Assembly: GCA_963972255.1 (NCBI GenBank)
Contig: CAXATO010000010.1
Location: 1-64,000, forward strand
Reading direction: 5' to 3'
DNA from: UBA1479 sp002706405
GTDB lineage: Bacteria; Pseudomonadota; Alphaproteobacteria; Rhodospirillales; Casp-alpha2
DNA length: 64,000 nt
Shown: positions 51,299 through 61,317 of the stretch, in pieces
Numbering within the stretch: the stretch's first letter is position 1
Layout of the letters: the number at the start of each line of letters is the position of its first letter
The notes under the pieces: model-generated
What the model saw: only the letters and a program-made list of their open reading frames with translations
Databases searched by the model: none
Told to the model about the DNA's origin: nothing
Made by a program: the position numbers and the translations under genes

Positions 51299-51763
51299 CT
51301 AAAGCGCCTTGACTGCGGCCAGCACCTCATCGGCGTGTTGCTTGACCTTCACCTTGGGCCAGATGTTGCGGATCACGCCCTTCTCGTCGATCAGGAAGGT
51401 GGCGCGCTGGATGCCCATGTACTTGCGGCCGTACATGTTCTTTTCGACCCACACGCCATAGCTTTCGCACAGCGTGCCGTCCTCGTCGGACACCAGATGG
51501 AAGGGCAGGTCGTACTTGGCCTTGAACTTGTCGTGGCGGGCGACCGAATCCTTGGAGGCGCCGACGATCACCGCCCCTTCCTTTTCAAACGCCTTGATCG
51601 CGTCGCGGAACGCCTGAGCTTCGGTGGTGCAGCCCGGGGTGTCGTCCTTGGGGTAGAAGTACAGTACGACTTTCTTGCCCTTCAGGTCCTTGAGGGCAAG
51701 CATGCCGCCGCCGTCCGTGGGCAGGTTGAAATCGGGGGCCTTGTCGCCGGTGGAAAGGGTCAT
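51299..51763 (-). CDS. bcp: Thioredoxin-dependent peroxiredoxin, Bcp/PrxQ type
   Basis: The 154-residue PrxQ protein has the peroxidatic Cys45 in 'PKDDTPGCTTEAQAF' and a second Cys99 in 'EDGTLCESYGVW'. It lacks the Cys five residues after the first (Glu-Ala at that place), so the resolving thiol would be Cys99 or none. It reduces hydroperoxides in the cytoplasm with thioredoxin. The ATG at 51763 matches the family N-terminus. It lies 29 bp downstream of glnE and is probably cotranscribed with it. Confidence 0.95.
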   Translation of the reverse strand: MTLSTGDKAPDFNLPTDGGGMLALKDLKGKKVVLYFYPKDDTPGCTTEAQAFRDAIKAFEKEGAVIVGASKDSVARHDKFKAKYDLPFHLVSDEDGTLCESYGVWVEKNMYGRKYMGIQRATFLIDEKGVIRNIWPKVKVKQHADEVLAAVKAL

Positions 51764-51792
51764 GTCCGGGTTTCCTTCTTGTCTTCGTGGTC

Positions 51793-54700
51793 TCAGTCTT
51801 CGACGTCCGGCGCAGGCGGCAGGTCCGCCGCCGGGCCGTCGATCAGTTCCTGGTAAATGTTGAACACGGCTTGGGCCGTTTCCATCATCATGCGTTTCAG
51901 GCTGTCGAAATCGTCCGCTCCCGCGACGCGCACAAGGTCGTCGGCCAGCGCACCCGAGATCAGGCTTTCCTTGTCCTTGGTCAGGGTGCCCTCGATGGTT
52001 TCGGCCAACAGGCCGAGAATGCCCATCCAAAGTTCCTGGGCGTGCATCAGGGTCTGCCAATGGGCGGGCGCCAATACGCCGGCAGCCTTCAGTTTGTCCA
52101 GGCTGGCGGCCGTATTGGCGTCGCGAATGTCCGGATGGTCGCCGATATGGCGCAGGGTCAGATATTGCACTGTGAAGGCGATGTCGACCAGGCCGCCGCG
52201 CAGGTTCTTGATGTCCCACATGGAGTCCGAGGCTTTTTCCTTGGCGATGCGCGCCCGCATGTCGGCCGCGTCGCGCAGCAGTTTCACGGGGTCCACGGGA
52301 TCGCCCAGGATGGATGCGATGGCCTCCGCGACACGGCCCCGCAGATCGCCGGTTCCGGCCACGGCGCGCGCGCGCACCAGGGCCATGCGCTCCCAGGTCC
52401 AGGCCGATTCGTCATGGTACTTGCGGAATGCGGTCAACGAAGTGGCCAGCGGGCCCTTGGTGCCCGACGGGCGCAGGCGCATGTCGACTTCGTAGAGCGG
52501 CCCTTCGGCCATCATCGCCGTAATGGCGTTGATCGTGCGCTGGGTCAGGCGGCCGAAATACTGCGCGGGGGCCAGGGGGCGGTCGCCGTCCGATTCCTCG
52601 GCGTCGTCGTCCGCGTCATAGACGAAGATCAGGTCCAGATCGGAGGCCGCGGTCATTTCACGCGAACCGAGGCGACCCATGGCGACGATGGCGATCTCGC
52701 CGCCCGGGATGCGGCCGTGGCTTTCGGCGAAATCGTCGGCGACCTTGGAGAGCACGACGCCCAGGGCCGTCTCCGCGATGTCGGACAGGGCGCGCGAAGC
52801 ATCCAGGGGCGCGATCCGCGCGCCCAGGCGCTGCACGCCGATCTGGAACCGCCGGTCGTTGGCCCAGCGCCGGCAGACGATCAGCACGTCTTCCAGGTCC
52901 CGGCAGGACGCCAACTGGGCGTCGAGTTCCTGGCCCAGGTCCGCCAGGTCCGGGGGCGGATCGAAAAAGTCGGCGGTCAGCACGCTGTCCAGGATCGACG
53001 CGTGTCTGCCCATATGATCCGCCAGTTTGGGAGCCTTGCCGGCGATCTCGACCACCAGGGACAGCAGATGCGGATTGGAATGGAACATGGAAAACAGCTG
53101 CACCCCGCCGGGCAGGATCTTGAGGAAACTGTCGAAGCGCAGGAATGTCTTGTCCGGCTCCGGCGTGGCCGCGATGGCGCGCAGCAGCACGGGCATCAGT
53201 TCGGTCAAAAGCTCGCGGGAGCGGGTCGAGCGCATGGCCCGGTAGCGCCCGTGGTGCCAGGCCCGGATCTGGGCATCGACGCGGGCCGGTTCCTCGAACC
53301 CCATCTTGCGGATGGTCGCGAGGGTGTCCGGATCGGCATCGCCGCCCGTGAACACGAGGTTGCCGCCGATGCCGTCTTGATCGGCGGCGGCGCTGAGGGT
53401 CGGGGCGTCGCCGAACAGCGCGCCGTAATGGGACTGCACCCGCTTGAGATGGCCGGTCAGGACCTCGGCGAAGGCGGCGCCCGTGGGATAGCCCATGAAG
53501 GCGGCGAAGGCGTCGAAGGCGTCCTGTTCGTCGGGCAGGGTATGGGTCTGCTCGTCGTTGACCATCTGCAGGCGGTGTTCGACCTGACGCAGGAAGTCAT
53601 AGGCGGCCTTCAGGTCCGCCGCCACCTCCGGTGTGACTTGTTCCAGGGCGACCAGGCAGTCGATGGCGGCCTTGGTGCCGGACAGGCGCAGTTCCGGGAT
53701 GCGCCCGCCCCAGATCAGCTGCTGGGTCTGGGCGAAGAATTCGATTTCGCGGATGCCGCCGCCGCCCAGCTTGACGTTATGGCCGAGCGCCTGGATCGCG
53801 CCGATGCCGCGATGGGCGTTGATCTGGCGCTTGATCGAATGGATGTCCTGGATCGCCGCGAAGTCCAGGTGCTTGCGCCAGATGAAGGGCCGCAGCCATT
53901 CCAAGAACCGGGTGCCGGCTTCCAGGTCGCCGGCCACGGCGCGGGCCTTGATCATGGCCGCCCGTTCCCAGTTCTGGCCCAGGCTTTCATAGTAGTTTTC
54001 GGCGGCCAGGACCGAGATCGCCAGCGGCGTGGCGCTGGGGTCCGGGCGCAGGCGCAGGTCCGTGCGGAACACGTAGCCGTCGGCGGTGCGCTCATCCATG
54101 ATCCGCAGCATCTGACGGACCAGGCGGACCATGGCCGGTTGCAGTTCGTCGGGTTTGGTCGTTCGGGTGGCCTCGGGATCGAACAGCACGATGATGTCGA
54201 TGTCCGACGAGTAATTCAGTTCGCGCGCCCCCAGTTTCCCCATGCCGAGCACGACCAGGCCGGAGCCTACCGAGGGGGCGTCGGGGTCATGCAGTTCCAG
54301 GGCGCCGCGCCGCGCCGTTTCGCGCAAGCAAAAGTCGCAAGCCGCCATCAGACAGGTCTCGGCAACGCTGCTGAGCCCGCCGGTGACTTTCTCCAACGGC
54401 CAGTCTCCGCCGATGTCGGCCAGGGCGATGGTCAGTGCCGCGCGCTTCTTGGCGATGCGCAGGCGCGTCTTCAGGGCGGGTTCGGTCTCGCCTTCGGGGG
54501 CCTCGGCAATGCTGGAAAGAATGTCGGTCAGGACCGCGTCGGCACCGTCGGCCAGAATGCGCAGGGTGAAGGCGGGATCATCCGCCGCCAGGCGGCCGAG
54601 GAACGGGCTATGGGCGAAGACGGCGTCCAAAAGGTCCTTGCCGGGGCCGCCCCGGGCGATTTTCGCCGCCGCCGATTCGGTCTCCGGATCGGCGCAGCTG

Positions 54701-54801
54701 GAAATGGCGGAATCCCAATGTTCCCAACCAACTGCCAGGGATTGGGGGTTTCCCGGACTCGGCAGATGGGGTTTACTGCTGAACGCCGAATTTTCAGGCA
54801 T
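51793..54801 (-). CDS. glnE: Bifunctional glutamine synthetase adenylyltransferase/adenylyl-removing enzyme
   Basis: The 1002-residue protein has two nucleotidyltransferase domains: the N-terminal adenylyl-removing half ('GMGKLGARELNYSSDIDIIVLFD' with the D-x-D metal site) and the C-terminal adenylyltransferase half ('AMGRLGSREMTAASDLDLIFVYD'), each followed by its helical GlnD-PII-responsive region. It adds or removes AMP on glutamine synthetase according to PII state and so sets nitrogen assimilation. The ATG at 54801 is used; an in-frame GTG at 54810 has a closer GAGGA and may be the true start. It is divergent from the YhdP-like gene, about 80 bp apart, and followed by bcp. Confidence 0.96.
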   Translation of the reverse strand: MPENSAFSSKPHLPSPGNPQSLAVGWEHWDSAISSCADPETESAAAKIARGGPGKDLLDAVFAHSPFLGRLAADDPAFTLRILADGADAVLTDILSSIAEAPEGETEPALKTRLRIAKKRAALTIALADIGGDWPLEKVTGGLSSVAETCLMAACDFCLRETARRGALELHDPDAPSVGSGLVVLGMGKLGARELNYSSDIDIIVLFDPEATRTTKPDELQPAMVRLVRQMLRIMDERTADGYVFRTDLRLRPDPSATPLAISVLAAENYYESLGQNWERAAMIKARAVAGDLEAGTRFLEWLRPFIWRKHLDFAAIQDIHSIKRQINAHRGIGAIQALGHNVKLGGGGIREIEFFAQTQQLIWGGRIPELRLSGTKAAIDCLVALEQVTPEVAADLKAAYDFLRQVEHRLQMVNDEQTHTLPDEQDAFDAFAAFMGYPTGAAFAEVLTGHLKRVQSHYGALFGDAPTLSAAADQDGIGGNLVFTGGDADPDTLATIRKMGFEEPARVDAQIRAWHHGRYRAMRSTRSRELLTELMPVLLRAIAATPEPDKTFLRFDSFLKILPGGVQLFSMFHSNPHLLSLVVEIAGKAPKLADHMGRHASILDSVLTADFFDPPPDLADLGQELDAQLASCRDLEDVLIVCRRWANDRRFQIGVQRLGARIAPLDASRALSDIAETALGVVLSKVADDFAESHGRIPGGEIAIVAMGRLGSREMTAASDLDLIFVYDADDDAEESDGDRPLAPAQYFGRLTQRTINAITAMMAEGPLYEVDMRLRPSGTKGPLATSLTAFRKYHDESAWTWERMALVRARAVAGTGDLRGRVAEAIASILGDPVDPVKLLRDAADMRARIAKEKASDSMWDIKNLRGGLVDIAFTVQYLTLRHIGDHPDIRDANTAASLDKLKAAGVLAPAHWQTLMHAQELWMGILGLLAETIEGTLTKDKESLISGALADDLVRVAGADDFDSLKRMMMETAQAVFNIYQELIDGPAADLPPAPDVED

Positions 54802-54883
54802 ACTAGTCACATGTTCCTCAGGCCCTTGGGGAATGTGAACACTGCGGTAAGCAAAATCTGGGGTCAAGCGCGCTAACGGAGGC

Positions 54884-57800
54884 GTGGTGACGAACGACGT
54901 CGAACAAAATGGCGGGCAGGGTGAGAAACGGCCGGGCGGCCACCTGAAACGGTGGTGCCGGGGTGCCGCGCATCTTGCTGGCGGCCTGCTGGCGGGCGTG
55001 ACCATTGTCGCGGGGCTATTGTCGTGGCAATTGTCCAAGGGGCCGATTTCCCTCAGCTTCCTCACGCCCTATATCGAACAGGCGCTGAACGAGCGCAGCC
55101 CCGACACGCAGGTCGAACTGGGTGATACCATCCTGACCTGGGCCGGGTGGGAACGCGCGCTCGACATTCGTGTGCTCGACGTTCTGGTGTACGACGGCGC
55201 GGGCGCCATCGTCGCCGCCATTCCCGAAGTAGCGTTCTCGCTATCCAGCAAGGCGTTGCTCCGCCGTGGTGCGATCGTGCCGAAAAGCGTCGAACTGTTC
55301 GGCCCGCGTCTGGTCATGCGGCGTGGCGCCGACGGACGGTTCGAGGTCAATCTGGGTAACGGTCAGTCCGACAGCACGGCGCTGGGCAGCGGATTGCTCG
55401 ACCTGCTGATTGCCAAGGCCGGGGCCGGGCCGGAGGCGCAATTGGCCTATCTGTCGCGCCTCAACATCATTGGTGCGGAAACGGTGATCGTCGATGAAAT
55501 CCTGGGCCGGCGATGGAGCGCGCCGATCGCCGATATCCGCTTGGTCCGTGATGATTCCGGCATCCAGGGTGAAGTCGCCTTGCAGATGGATTTGGAAGGC
55601 CGCCGCTCCGAAATCACGGCCAAGGGCAGCTACCTCGTCAACGAAGGGCGCCTGGCCGTCAGTGTCGCCTTCGCCGATCTTGATCCGAAGGCCCTTGCCG
55701 GGTTTCACGAATCCTTCAAACAGTTCGAACGAATTCAGCTTCCGCTCAAGGGCACGATTACCCTGGGCATGAACATCAACGGCCCGCCCGAGGATATCGG
55801 CTTCCGCTTTACGGGTGGTGAGGGCGTGATCCATACCCCGGCCCCTTACCAGGAATCGATCGCGGTCAAATCCCTGGTTCTTGCCGGGCGCTATGACGGC
55901 CGCGCCCGGACGGCGGAAATACACGATTTCACCGTCGTCGCCAAAGACGGGGCAAGCGTGCGGTCCCCCGGGTCGGCGGCACACCGCCTGCCGGTCGCCG
56001 GTCTGAAGTTTTCGGCCAAGTACTGGATGGCTGACGACCGGCTGGAAATTTTGCGCCTAGCCATTGACACAGGCGGCCCACACGTTACGGCGTCCGGCAC
56101 CATCGAGGATGCGACGGGAAGTTCTGTGGGCGCCTTCGATGTGGCGCTCAAGGACACGCCGCTGAAGGATATTCGGAAATACTGGGCACCGGAATGGGCC
56201 CCCGACGTTTACAACTGGTGGACGGAAAACGTGAAGTCCGGTCTGGTCCCGCGCCTGAATATGAAAGTCCGGCTCCGCGGTGGCGCCGCCGGTTGGGCGC
56301 TGACCTCGGTGGTCGGTGACATGGAATTCCAGGACACGGCCCTGTCCTACCTTCCCGGCATGCCGGACATCACGGACATGGCGGGCAAGTCGACCTTCAC
56401 CCACAAGCGGTTTGACGTCTTCGTTTCGCAGGGCAAGTCCGACGGAATGGCGTTCAGCGAGGGACAGTTGTTCATCACCGGCCTGTCCACGGGCCAGGAA
56501 CAGGCGGAAATCCAAGCGACGGTCGCGGGGCCATTGGACAAGGCCTTGGCCCTGATCGATCACCCGCCGCTTGGCTATGCGGCGATGATGGCGGTCGACC
56601 CCAAGGGTACCAAGGGGGCGGCCAAGGTCCGGCTGCGCATCGCCTTCCCTCTGCTTCTCGATCTTAAATTGTCGGATGTCGATATCGCCGCCGATGCCCG
56701 GTTGCGGGATGCCGCCATCCCCCATGCGCTGCACGGTTTTGACCTGGATGCAGCGGATCTGACCATGTCCATCGACAAGCGCGGCATGGAGGTCAAGGGC
56801 AACGGTATCGTCGCCGGCATGCCGGCGGATATTTCCTGGCGCGAGAACTTCGGTGAGAAGGTCGCCTTTCGCACGATCCTCGATCTGGCCGGACGTATTC
56901 CCGATGTCGAGCGCATCCGCCAACTGGGCCTCAACGTGGGCCTGTTGAACGAGGAATACGTCAGCGGCGCCGTCGGCGCCAACCTGCGGTTTACCGTGCT
57001 GAACGACGATGAAACACGGGTCGAGGTTCGCGCCGACCTGGCCGAGGCCCAGTTGGCCGTCGACCGGGTGAAGTGGAAAAAGCCCTTCGGCGCGGCCGGC
57101 CGCGCGGAAATGAATGTGACCTTCAAGAAGGGCAAGGCGCGCGAGATCACCCATTTCGCCCTTTATGCCGAAGACCTGGCCGTTGCTGGGCGGGGCGCGT
57201 TCGAGGACGACGGTGAAGCCGTTCAGCGCATCGACTTCACCCGCATCAACCATGGCCGCACGGATATGAAGGGGGCGCTGATCCGTCGCGCAGATGGCGC
57301 CTGGGATTTGGGATTCCATGGCGCGGGGCTTGACCTGTCGCCGGTATGGAAGGATCTGACGGAAAGCGAGGGCGGCGATGTGTTGGGGAATTTCGTGCTC
57401 GCCGCCGAGTTCGAGAAGGTCTGGATCGACGACAACCGGGTCCTGAGCGACGTATCGGGCACGTTCCAGCGCGAGGATCAGATTTGGCGCACGGTCTACC
57501 TGAATTCGGTTCTCGAAGGGGGCACGGCGCTCAACGTGGAATTGAAGCCGTCGGCCGACGGCGTCAACCGCACGGTTGATATCAGCACCGCCGACGCGGG
57601 CGTGGTGCTGCGCACGCTGGGCTTCTACGACAACATGCAGGGCGGCGCCCTGCAATTAACGGGCACGTTCGACGACAGCCACCCCGACCACCCCCTGAAA
57701 GGGCGCTTGATGATTCGCGACTATCGGGTGCTGAAGGCCCCGGCGTTGGCGCATCTGGTCAGCATCATGGCGCTGACCGGCATCCTGGATGCGCTGCAGG

Positions 57801-58207
57801 GCGACGGTCTGGGCTTCGCGGTGCTCGACATTCCCTTCACCATGCGGTCCGGCGTGGTCGAAATTTCCGACGCCCGCGCGGCCGGCACGTCGCTGGGCTT
57901 CACAGCGTCGGGAACCGTTTACACCCATGCCGACATTGTCGACCTGGAAGGCACGGTGGTGCCGGCCTATGCGATCAATTCGGCGCTCGGGCGTATTCCG
58001 ATCCTGGGCAACATCTTCACCGGTGGCGAAAAGGGCAGCGGCCTGTTCGCCGCCAACTTCCGCATGACCGGGCGGCAGGAAGATCCCAAGGTCGACGTCA
58101 ATCCGCTGTCGGCACTGGCACCTGGGTTCCTGCGCCGCCTGTTCGGCGTGTTCGGCGACACCCCGACGACGCCGAAAGACCTAAGTCCCGTCCCGACCCC
58201 GCAATGA
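54884..58207 (+). CDS. YhdP/AsmA-like envelope protein (DUF3971)
   Basis: The 1107-residue protein has one N-terminal membrane helix (about 28-50) and a very long beta-rich periplasmic region made of repeated AsmA/DUF3971 strands, ending with an AsmA_2-like block ('VLKAPALAHLVSIMALTGILDALQG', 'IPILGNIFTGGEKGSGLFAANFRM'). YhdP, TamB and AsmA relatives are thought to form hydrophobic grooves that carry phospholipid from the inner to the outer membrane. The start is GTG 54884 or the next codon GTG 54887, both close behind GGAGG. The gene ends in an ATGA overlap with the glycosyltransferase gene at 58204, so the two are translationally coupled. Confidence 0.88.
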   Translation: MVTNDVEQNGGQGEKRPGGHLKRWCRGAAHLAGGLLAGVTIVAGLLSWQLSKGPISLSFLTPYIEQALNERSPDTQVELGDTILTWAGWERALDIRVLDVLVYDGAGAIVAAIPEVAFSLSSKALLRRGAIVPKSVELFGPRLVMRRGADGRFEVNLGNGQSDSTALGSGLLDLLIAKAGAGPEAQLAYLSRLNIIGAETVIVDEILGRRWSAPIADIRLVRDDSGIQGEVALQMDLEGRRSEITAKGSYLVNEGRLAVSVAFADLDPKALAGFHESFKQFERIQLPLKGTITLGMNINGPPEDIGFRFTGGEGVIHTPAPYQESIAVKSLVLAGRYDGRARTAEIHDFTVVAKDGASVRSPGSAAHRLPVAGLKFSAKYWMADDRLEILRLAIDTGGPHVTASGTIEDATGSSVGAFDVALKDTPLKDIRKYWAPEWAPDVYNWWTENVKSGLVPRLNMKVRLRGGAAGWALTSVVGDMEFQDTALSYLPGMPDITDMAGKSTFTHKRFDVFVSQGKSDGMAFSEGQLFITGLSTGQEQAEIQATVAGPLDKALALIDHPPLGYAAMMAVDPKGTKGAAKVRLRIAFPLLLDLKLSDVDIAADARLRDAAIPHALHGFDLDAADLTMSIDKRGMEVKGNGIVAGMPADISWRENFGEKVAFRTILDLAGRIPDVERIRQLGLNVGLLNEEYVSGAVGANLRFTVLNDDETRVEVRADLAEAQLAVDRVKWKKPFGAAGRAEMNVTFKKGKAREITHFALYAEDLAVAGRGAFEDDGEAVQRIDFTRINHGRTDMKGALIRRADGAWDLGFHGAGLDLSPVWKDLTESEGGDVLGNFVLAAEFEKVWIDDNRVLSDVSGTFQREDQIWRTVYLNSVLEGGTALNVELKPSADGVNRTVDISTADAGVVLRTLGFYDNMQGGALQLTGTFDDSHPDHPLKGRLMIRDYRVLKAPALAHLVSIMALTGILDALQGDGLGFAVLDIPFTMRSGVVEISDARAAGTSLGFTASGTVYTHADIVDLEGTVVPAYAINSALGRIPILGNIFTGGEKGSGLFAANFRMTGRQEDPKVDVNPLSALAPGFLRRLFGVFGDTPTTPKDLSPVPTPQ

Positions 58208-59751
58208 GCGTGTTGACCCGCCGGATCGTCGCCGCCGGCCAGGGGCGGCTGGCCGTGATGCTGGCGGTTTATGTTGGGGTGCTGCTGGTTCTGCGCCTGA
58301 CGCTGTTTCCGGGCGGCTCCGACGACGACGCGGAAATCCTCTACTACACCCAGTCCTGGGCGCTCGCCTACAAGACCGGCCAACCGCCGCTCTATGCCTG
58401 GCTGGTCCGCGCCGCCGAGGTTGCCCTGGGCCCCACCATGGGGGCGGTGATCGGCGTGAAATACGCCTTGCTCGCATCGTTTTACGGCTTTTCCTACCTG
58501 GCCGCGCGACGGCTGTTTTCCGACAACCTGTTCGCCGTGTTGGCGCCGTTGTCGCTGGTGGCCTGTTATTTCATCGGCTGGGAAACGGTCGTCAATTATT
58601 CCCATACGGTCCTGCTGCTGGCGGCCATGGCGGCGGCGTTGTGGCTTGTCCTGCGCCTGGAAACGCGATCGGGTTGGGTGGATTATCTGTGGCTCGCCCT
58701 GGCGGTCGCGGTGGGTCTCCTGGCGAAATACAATTTCGCCCTGTTCCTGGTGCCACTGTTGGCGGCGGCTTGGCGGCATCCGGGCGTGCGGCCCCGGGTG
58801 TTCTGCCTTCGGTTCCTTGCGGCGCTGGTCGTGGCGGCGGGGCTTGCGGCGCTACCGTTGCTGCATTTCCTGACGGATTCCGATGCCCTGGCAACCGCCG
58901 CCGGGGCCGGGCGTCTGTTCCCCGTGGTCGATGATCGGCTGGCGGCGGCGGGGCAGGGGCTCTCGCAGTTCGCCCTGGCGACGCTCGGCCTTGTGTCGCC
59001 CTTTCTGCCGTTCGCCCTTCTGATGTTTCCCCGCGCGCTGGCATCGCTGCCCCATCCACAGGCGCGTCTGATCAACGCCGGGCGCTTTCTGGAAGCCTAT
59101 TTGCTGGCGCTGTTCGCGGTCTGCGTGGCGGTGATCCTGGTCACCGGGGCGGCCGACGTGCGCAACAACTGGATGGTGGTGTGGTTCCCGTTGCCGCTCT
59201 ATCTGCTGCTGCGCATCAAGGTGTTCACGGACGCCGGCGGCGCGGCGGCGAGCCGCCTGCACTGGTTCACGGCGGCCTTGCTGGTTGTCGCCCTGGCCGT
59301 GCCGGCGGGGCTCGTGGGCCGGGGCCTGTTGGGGCCCCAGGTCTGCCGCAAATGTAATTTCTTCGTCCCCTATTCCGAGCTTGCCCGCAGCCTGGCCGTG
59401 GCCGGGTTCACTGCGGGCACCATCGTTGCCGTGGATCGGCCGAACCAGATTGCCGGCAACCTGCGCCGCTATTTTCCCCATGCCCGCGTGATCAGCACCC
59501 GGTGGCGTGATTATAGGCCGCCCTTGAACGCCGCGGGTAAGGCGGGCGTGGGCGGCAAATGCGCGCTGATCTGGTCCGGCGGGCCGTCCGGCGGCGGGGC
59601 GGGACGCATGCTGGTCGAGGAATTGCGCGGCGGCATTCCCGTGCCCAAGCAGACGATCTTCCGCCGCACGTCCCATCCCCTGGCGCGCAATCCGGAAAAG
59701 CGCATGGCCTGGTCCTTCGTGGTGCTGGAGGGCGAGGGCACCTGCCGCTAG
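58204..59751 (+). CDS. GT39/ArnT-like membrane glycosyltransferase, copy 1
   Basis: The 515-residue membrane protein has about 11-12 helices and the GT39-type acidic motif in the first outer loop (Asp40-Asp41-Asp42 in 'FPGGSDDDAEILYYTQ'), followed by 'KTGQPPLYAWLVRAAE'. Such enzymes transfer a sugar from a polyprenyl-phosphate carrier on the periplasmic side. The C-terminal part has 'VCRKCNFFVPYSELARSL' with Cys381 and Cys384, and the protein ends in Cys514-Arg. It overlaps the YhdP-like gene by 4 bp. It looks like a paralogue of the convergent gene at 59759, only 7 bp away. Confidence 0.85.
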   Translation: MSVLTRRIVAAGQGRLAVMLAVYVGVLLVLRLTLFPGGSDDDAEILYYTQSWALAYKTGQPPLYAWLVRAAEVALGPTMGAVIGVKYALLASFYGFSYLAARRLFSDNLFAVLAPLSLVACYFIGWETVVNYSHTVLLLAAMAAALWLVLRLETRSGWVDYLWLALAVAVGLLAKYNFALFLVPLLAAAWRHPGVRPRVFCLRFLAALVVAAGLAALPLLHFLTDSDALATAAGAGRLFPVVDDRLAAAGQGLSQFALATLGLVSPFLPFALLMFPRALASLPHPQARLINAGRFLEAYLLALFAVCVAVILVTGAADVRNNWMVVWFPLPLYLLLRIKVFTDAGGAAASRLHWFTAALLVVALAVPAGLVGRGLLGPQVCRKCNFFVPYSELARSLAVAGFTAGTIVAVDRPNQIAGNLRRYFPHARVISTRWRDYRPPLNAAGKAGVGGKCALIWSGGPSGGGAGRMLVEELRGGIPVPKQTIFRRTSHPLARNPEKRMAWSFVVLEGEGTCR

Positions 59752-59758
59752 GCAGGAT

Positions 59759-61309
59759 TTAGCGGCAATCGCCCGTGCCAGGGGCGAGGATCACGCCGAG
59801 GGCGGCCGTCTTGCCGCTGGTCAGCATCGGCAGTCCCTCCAGCGGTGAAATCACCAGACGCTGCGGGGTGTCCGGGGCGATGCCGGCGTTGAGAAGGCTG
59901 TTGGCGCCGGCGACGGCGGTGGATCGGTTGTCCCGCGCGGCATCCGCCGACCAGACGACAAGGCATTGACCTGCGGCCTCGGGCGGCAAGGGCGGGATGA
60001 TGTCGGGGTGCTTCAGGCTGATGACCCGCGCGCCGGGGAGAGCCGCGCGCAGGTTGCCGGGCAGGGGGTCCGGATGCCAATAGGCGACGACGGTGCCTCC
60101 GGCGAAGCCCAGGTCGCGGATATTGGCGGCAAGGTCAGCGTAGGGAATGTGGTGCTGGCAGCGTCCGCAGGACAGCGGTTCGAACAGATACTTGGCGATC
60201 AGGCCCGACGGCTGGGCCCAGAGGACGAGGGTAATCAGGGCCGCGAGCACCCGCCGGCGCGCCGGCGTCGCGGCCCCCGCTGCTTCAGCCCGCAGCAGGA
60301 CCCAGAACGGGGCGAACAACAGCACGAACATGTAGTGGGTGCGGATGCGGAAGTCCGGCTGGACCAGGGTCCCGATCGCCGTCACGACAAGCACCAGGAC
60401 CATATAGCGGCCGAGGACCCGCGCCATGTCCGGGGCCGGAGCGTTCAACGGCCGGAACGCCGCCGGGAACACCAGCACCGCGATCAGCCAGCCCGGCGAC
60501 AGGAACCCGATTGCGGCCTTGGCACCATGGCCCAGACCTGTCAGGGAAATCCCGTCATGGATGGAGGCTGCTGCCCCCGCCTGCCCGGCCAGCGTGTCCA
60601 GGCGCTCCATCAGCCACAGGTAATGCGGCGCCATGACGGCGACCGCCACGGCGAGGGTCAGGATCAGTCGCGGCGACAGCAGCCGGCGGCGCAGGTCACG
60701 GTCCGTCAGCGCCGCCGCCAGCAGGCAGGCCAGGAAAATCCAGAAGGCGTATTTGGCAAGCCCGCCCAGGCCGATGGCGAGGCCGAGCAGGGCATAGTCC
60801 GACAGGCGGCCGGGCGCGGCACCACGCAGGCGCAGCAGAATCCACAAGACCGCCGCGTAGAGACAGGCCGTCAGAACCGTATGGCTGAACCCGGTGATGA
60901 CTTCCCAGGCCACGAAATAGAACAGCACCGGTGCCAGGGCGGCCAGCCCGGCCATGACGCGGGAGGTGAACAGGTGCAGCGCCGCCCGCCACAGCATGAG
61001 ATACATGGCGTACAGCAGGCTGAATTTGACGATGTTGACAGCCCACAGGCCGGGGCCGGTGATCTGGGACACGGCCATGACCAGCCAAGTGTAGAGCGGC
61101 GGGTTGCGGACCTGATAGCCCCAGGCGAAGAACTGAGAGAAGATCAGCTGTTCGCCGTCGTCACCGCCGGTGCCGGGAAACAGGGTGGCGCGGATCAGCG
61201 CCATGGCCAGGATGATCGCGCCGACCACCAGGGGCGGGCCCGGCTGGTCGGTCAGGATCGCTACGTTGCGGTCAAGCAGGCGGGACAGACGCGATGCGCT
61301 TTCCGCCAT
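59759..61309 (-). CDS. GT39/ArnT-like membrane glycosyltransferase, copy 2
   Basis: The 516-residue protein matches copy 1 in layout: Asp50-Asp51 in 'FPGTGGDDGEQLIFSQ', 'QVRNPPLYTWLVMAVS', about 11-12 helices, then 'SCGRCQHHIPYADLAANI' with Cys381 and Cys384, and a C-terminal Cys515-Arg. The donor and acceptor sugars are unknown; lipid A or exopolysaccharide decoration is typical for this class. It is on the opposite strand, end to end with copy 1, and is followed by no gene on its own strand. The tyrS gene lies upstream, 8 bp away, so tyrS may be cotranscribed with it. Confidence 0.85.
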   Translation of the reverse strand: MAESASRLSRLLDRNVAILTDQPGPPLVVGAIILAMALIRATLFPGTGGDDGEQLIFSQFFAWGYQVRNPPLYTWLVMAVSQITGPGLWAVNIVKFSLLYAMYLMLWRAALHLFTSRVMAGLAALAPVLFYFVAWEVITGFSHTVLTACLYAAVLWILLRLRGAAPGRLSDYALLGLAIGLGGLAKYAFWIFLACLLAAALTDRDLRRRLLSPRLILTLAVAVAVMAPHYLWLMERLDTLAGQAGAAASIHDGISLTGLGHGAKAAIGFLSPGWLIAVLVFPAAFRPLNAPAPDMARVLGRYMVLVLVVTAIGTLVQPDFRIRTHYMFVLLFAPFWVLLRAEAAGAATPARRRVLAALITLVLWAQPSGLIAKYLFEPLSCGRCQHHIPYADLAANIRDLGFAGGTVVAYWHPDPLPGNLRAALPGARVISLKHPDIIPPLPPEAAGQCLVVWSADAARDNRSTAVAGANSLLNAGIAPDTPQRLVISPLEGLPMLTSGKTAALGVILAPGTGDCR

Positions 61310-61317
61310 CTCGCCTG

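Noticed and set aside
51787..54876. 1029-residue open frame on the plus strand
   Set aside because: It is a mirror of glnE with low-complexity Gly/Arg/Val/His composition and no domain; glnE on the other strand is unmistakable.
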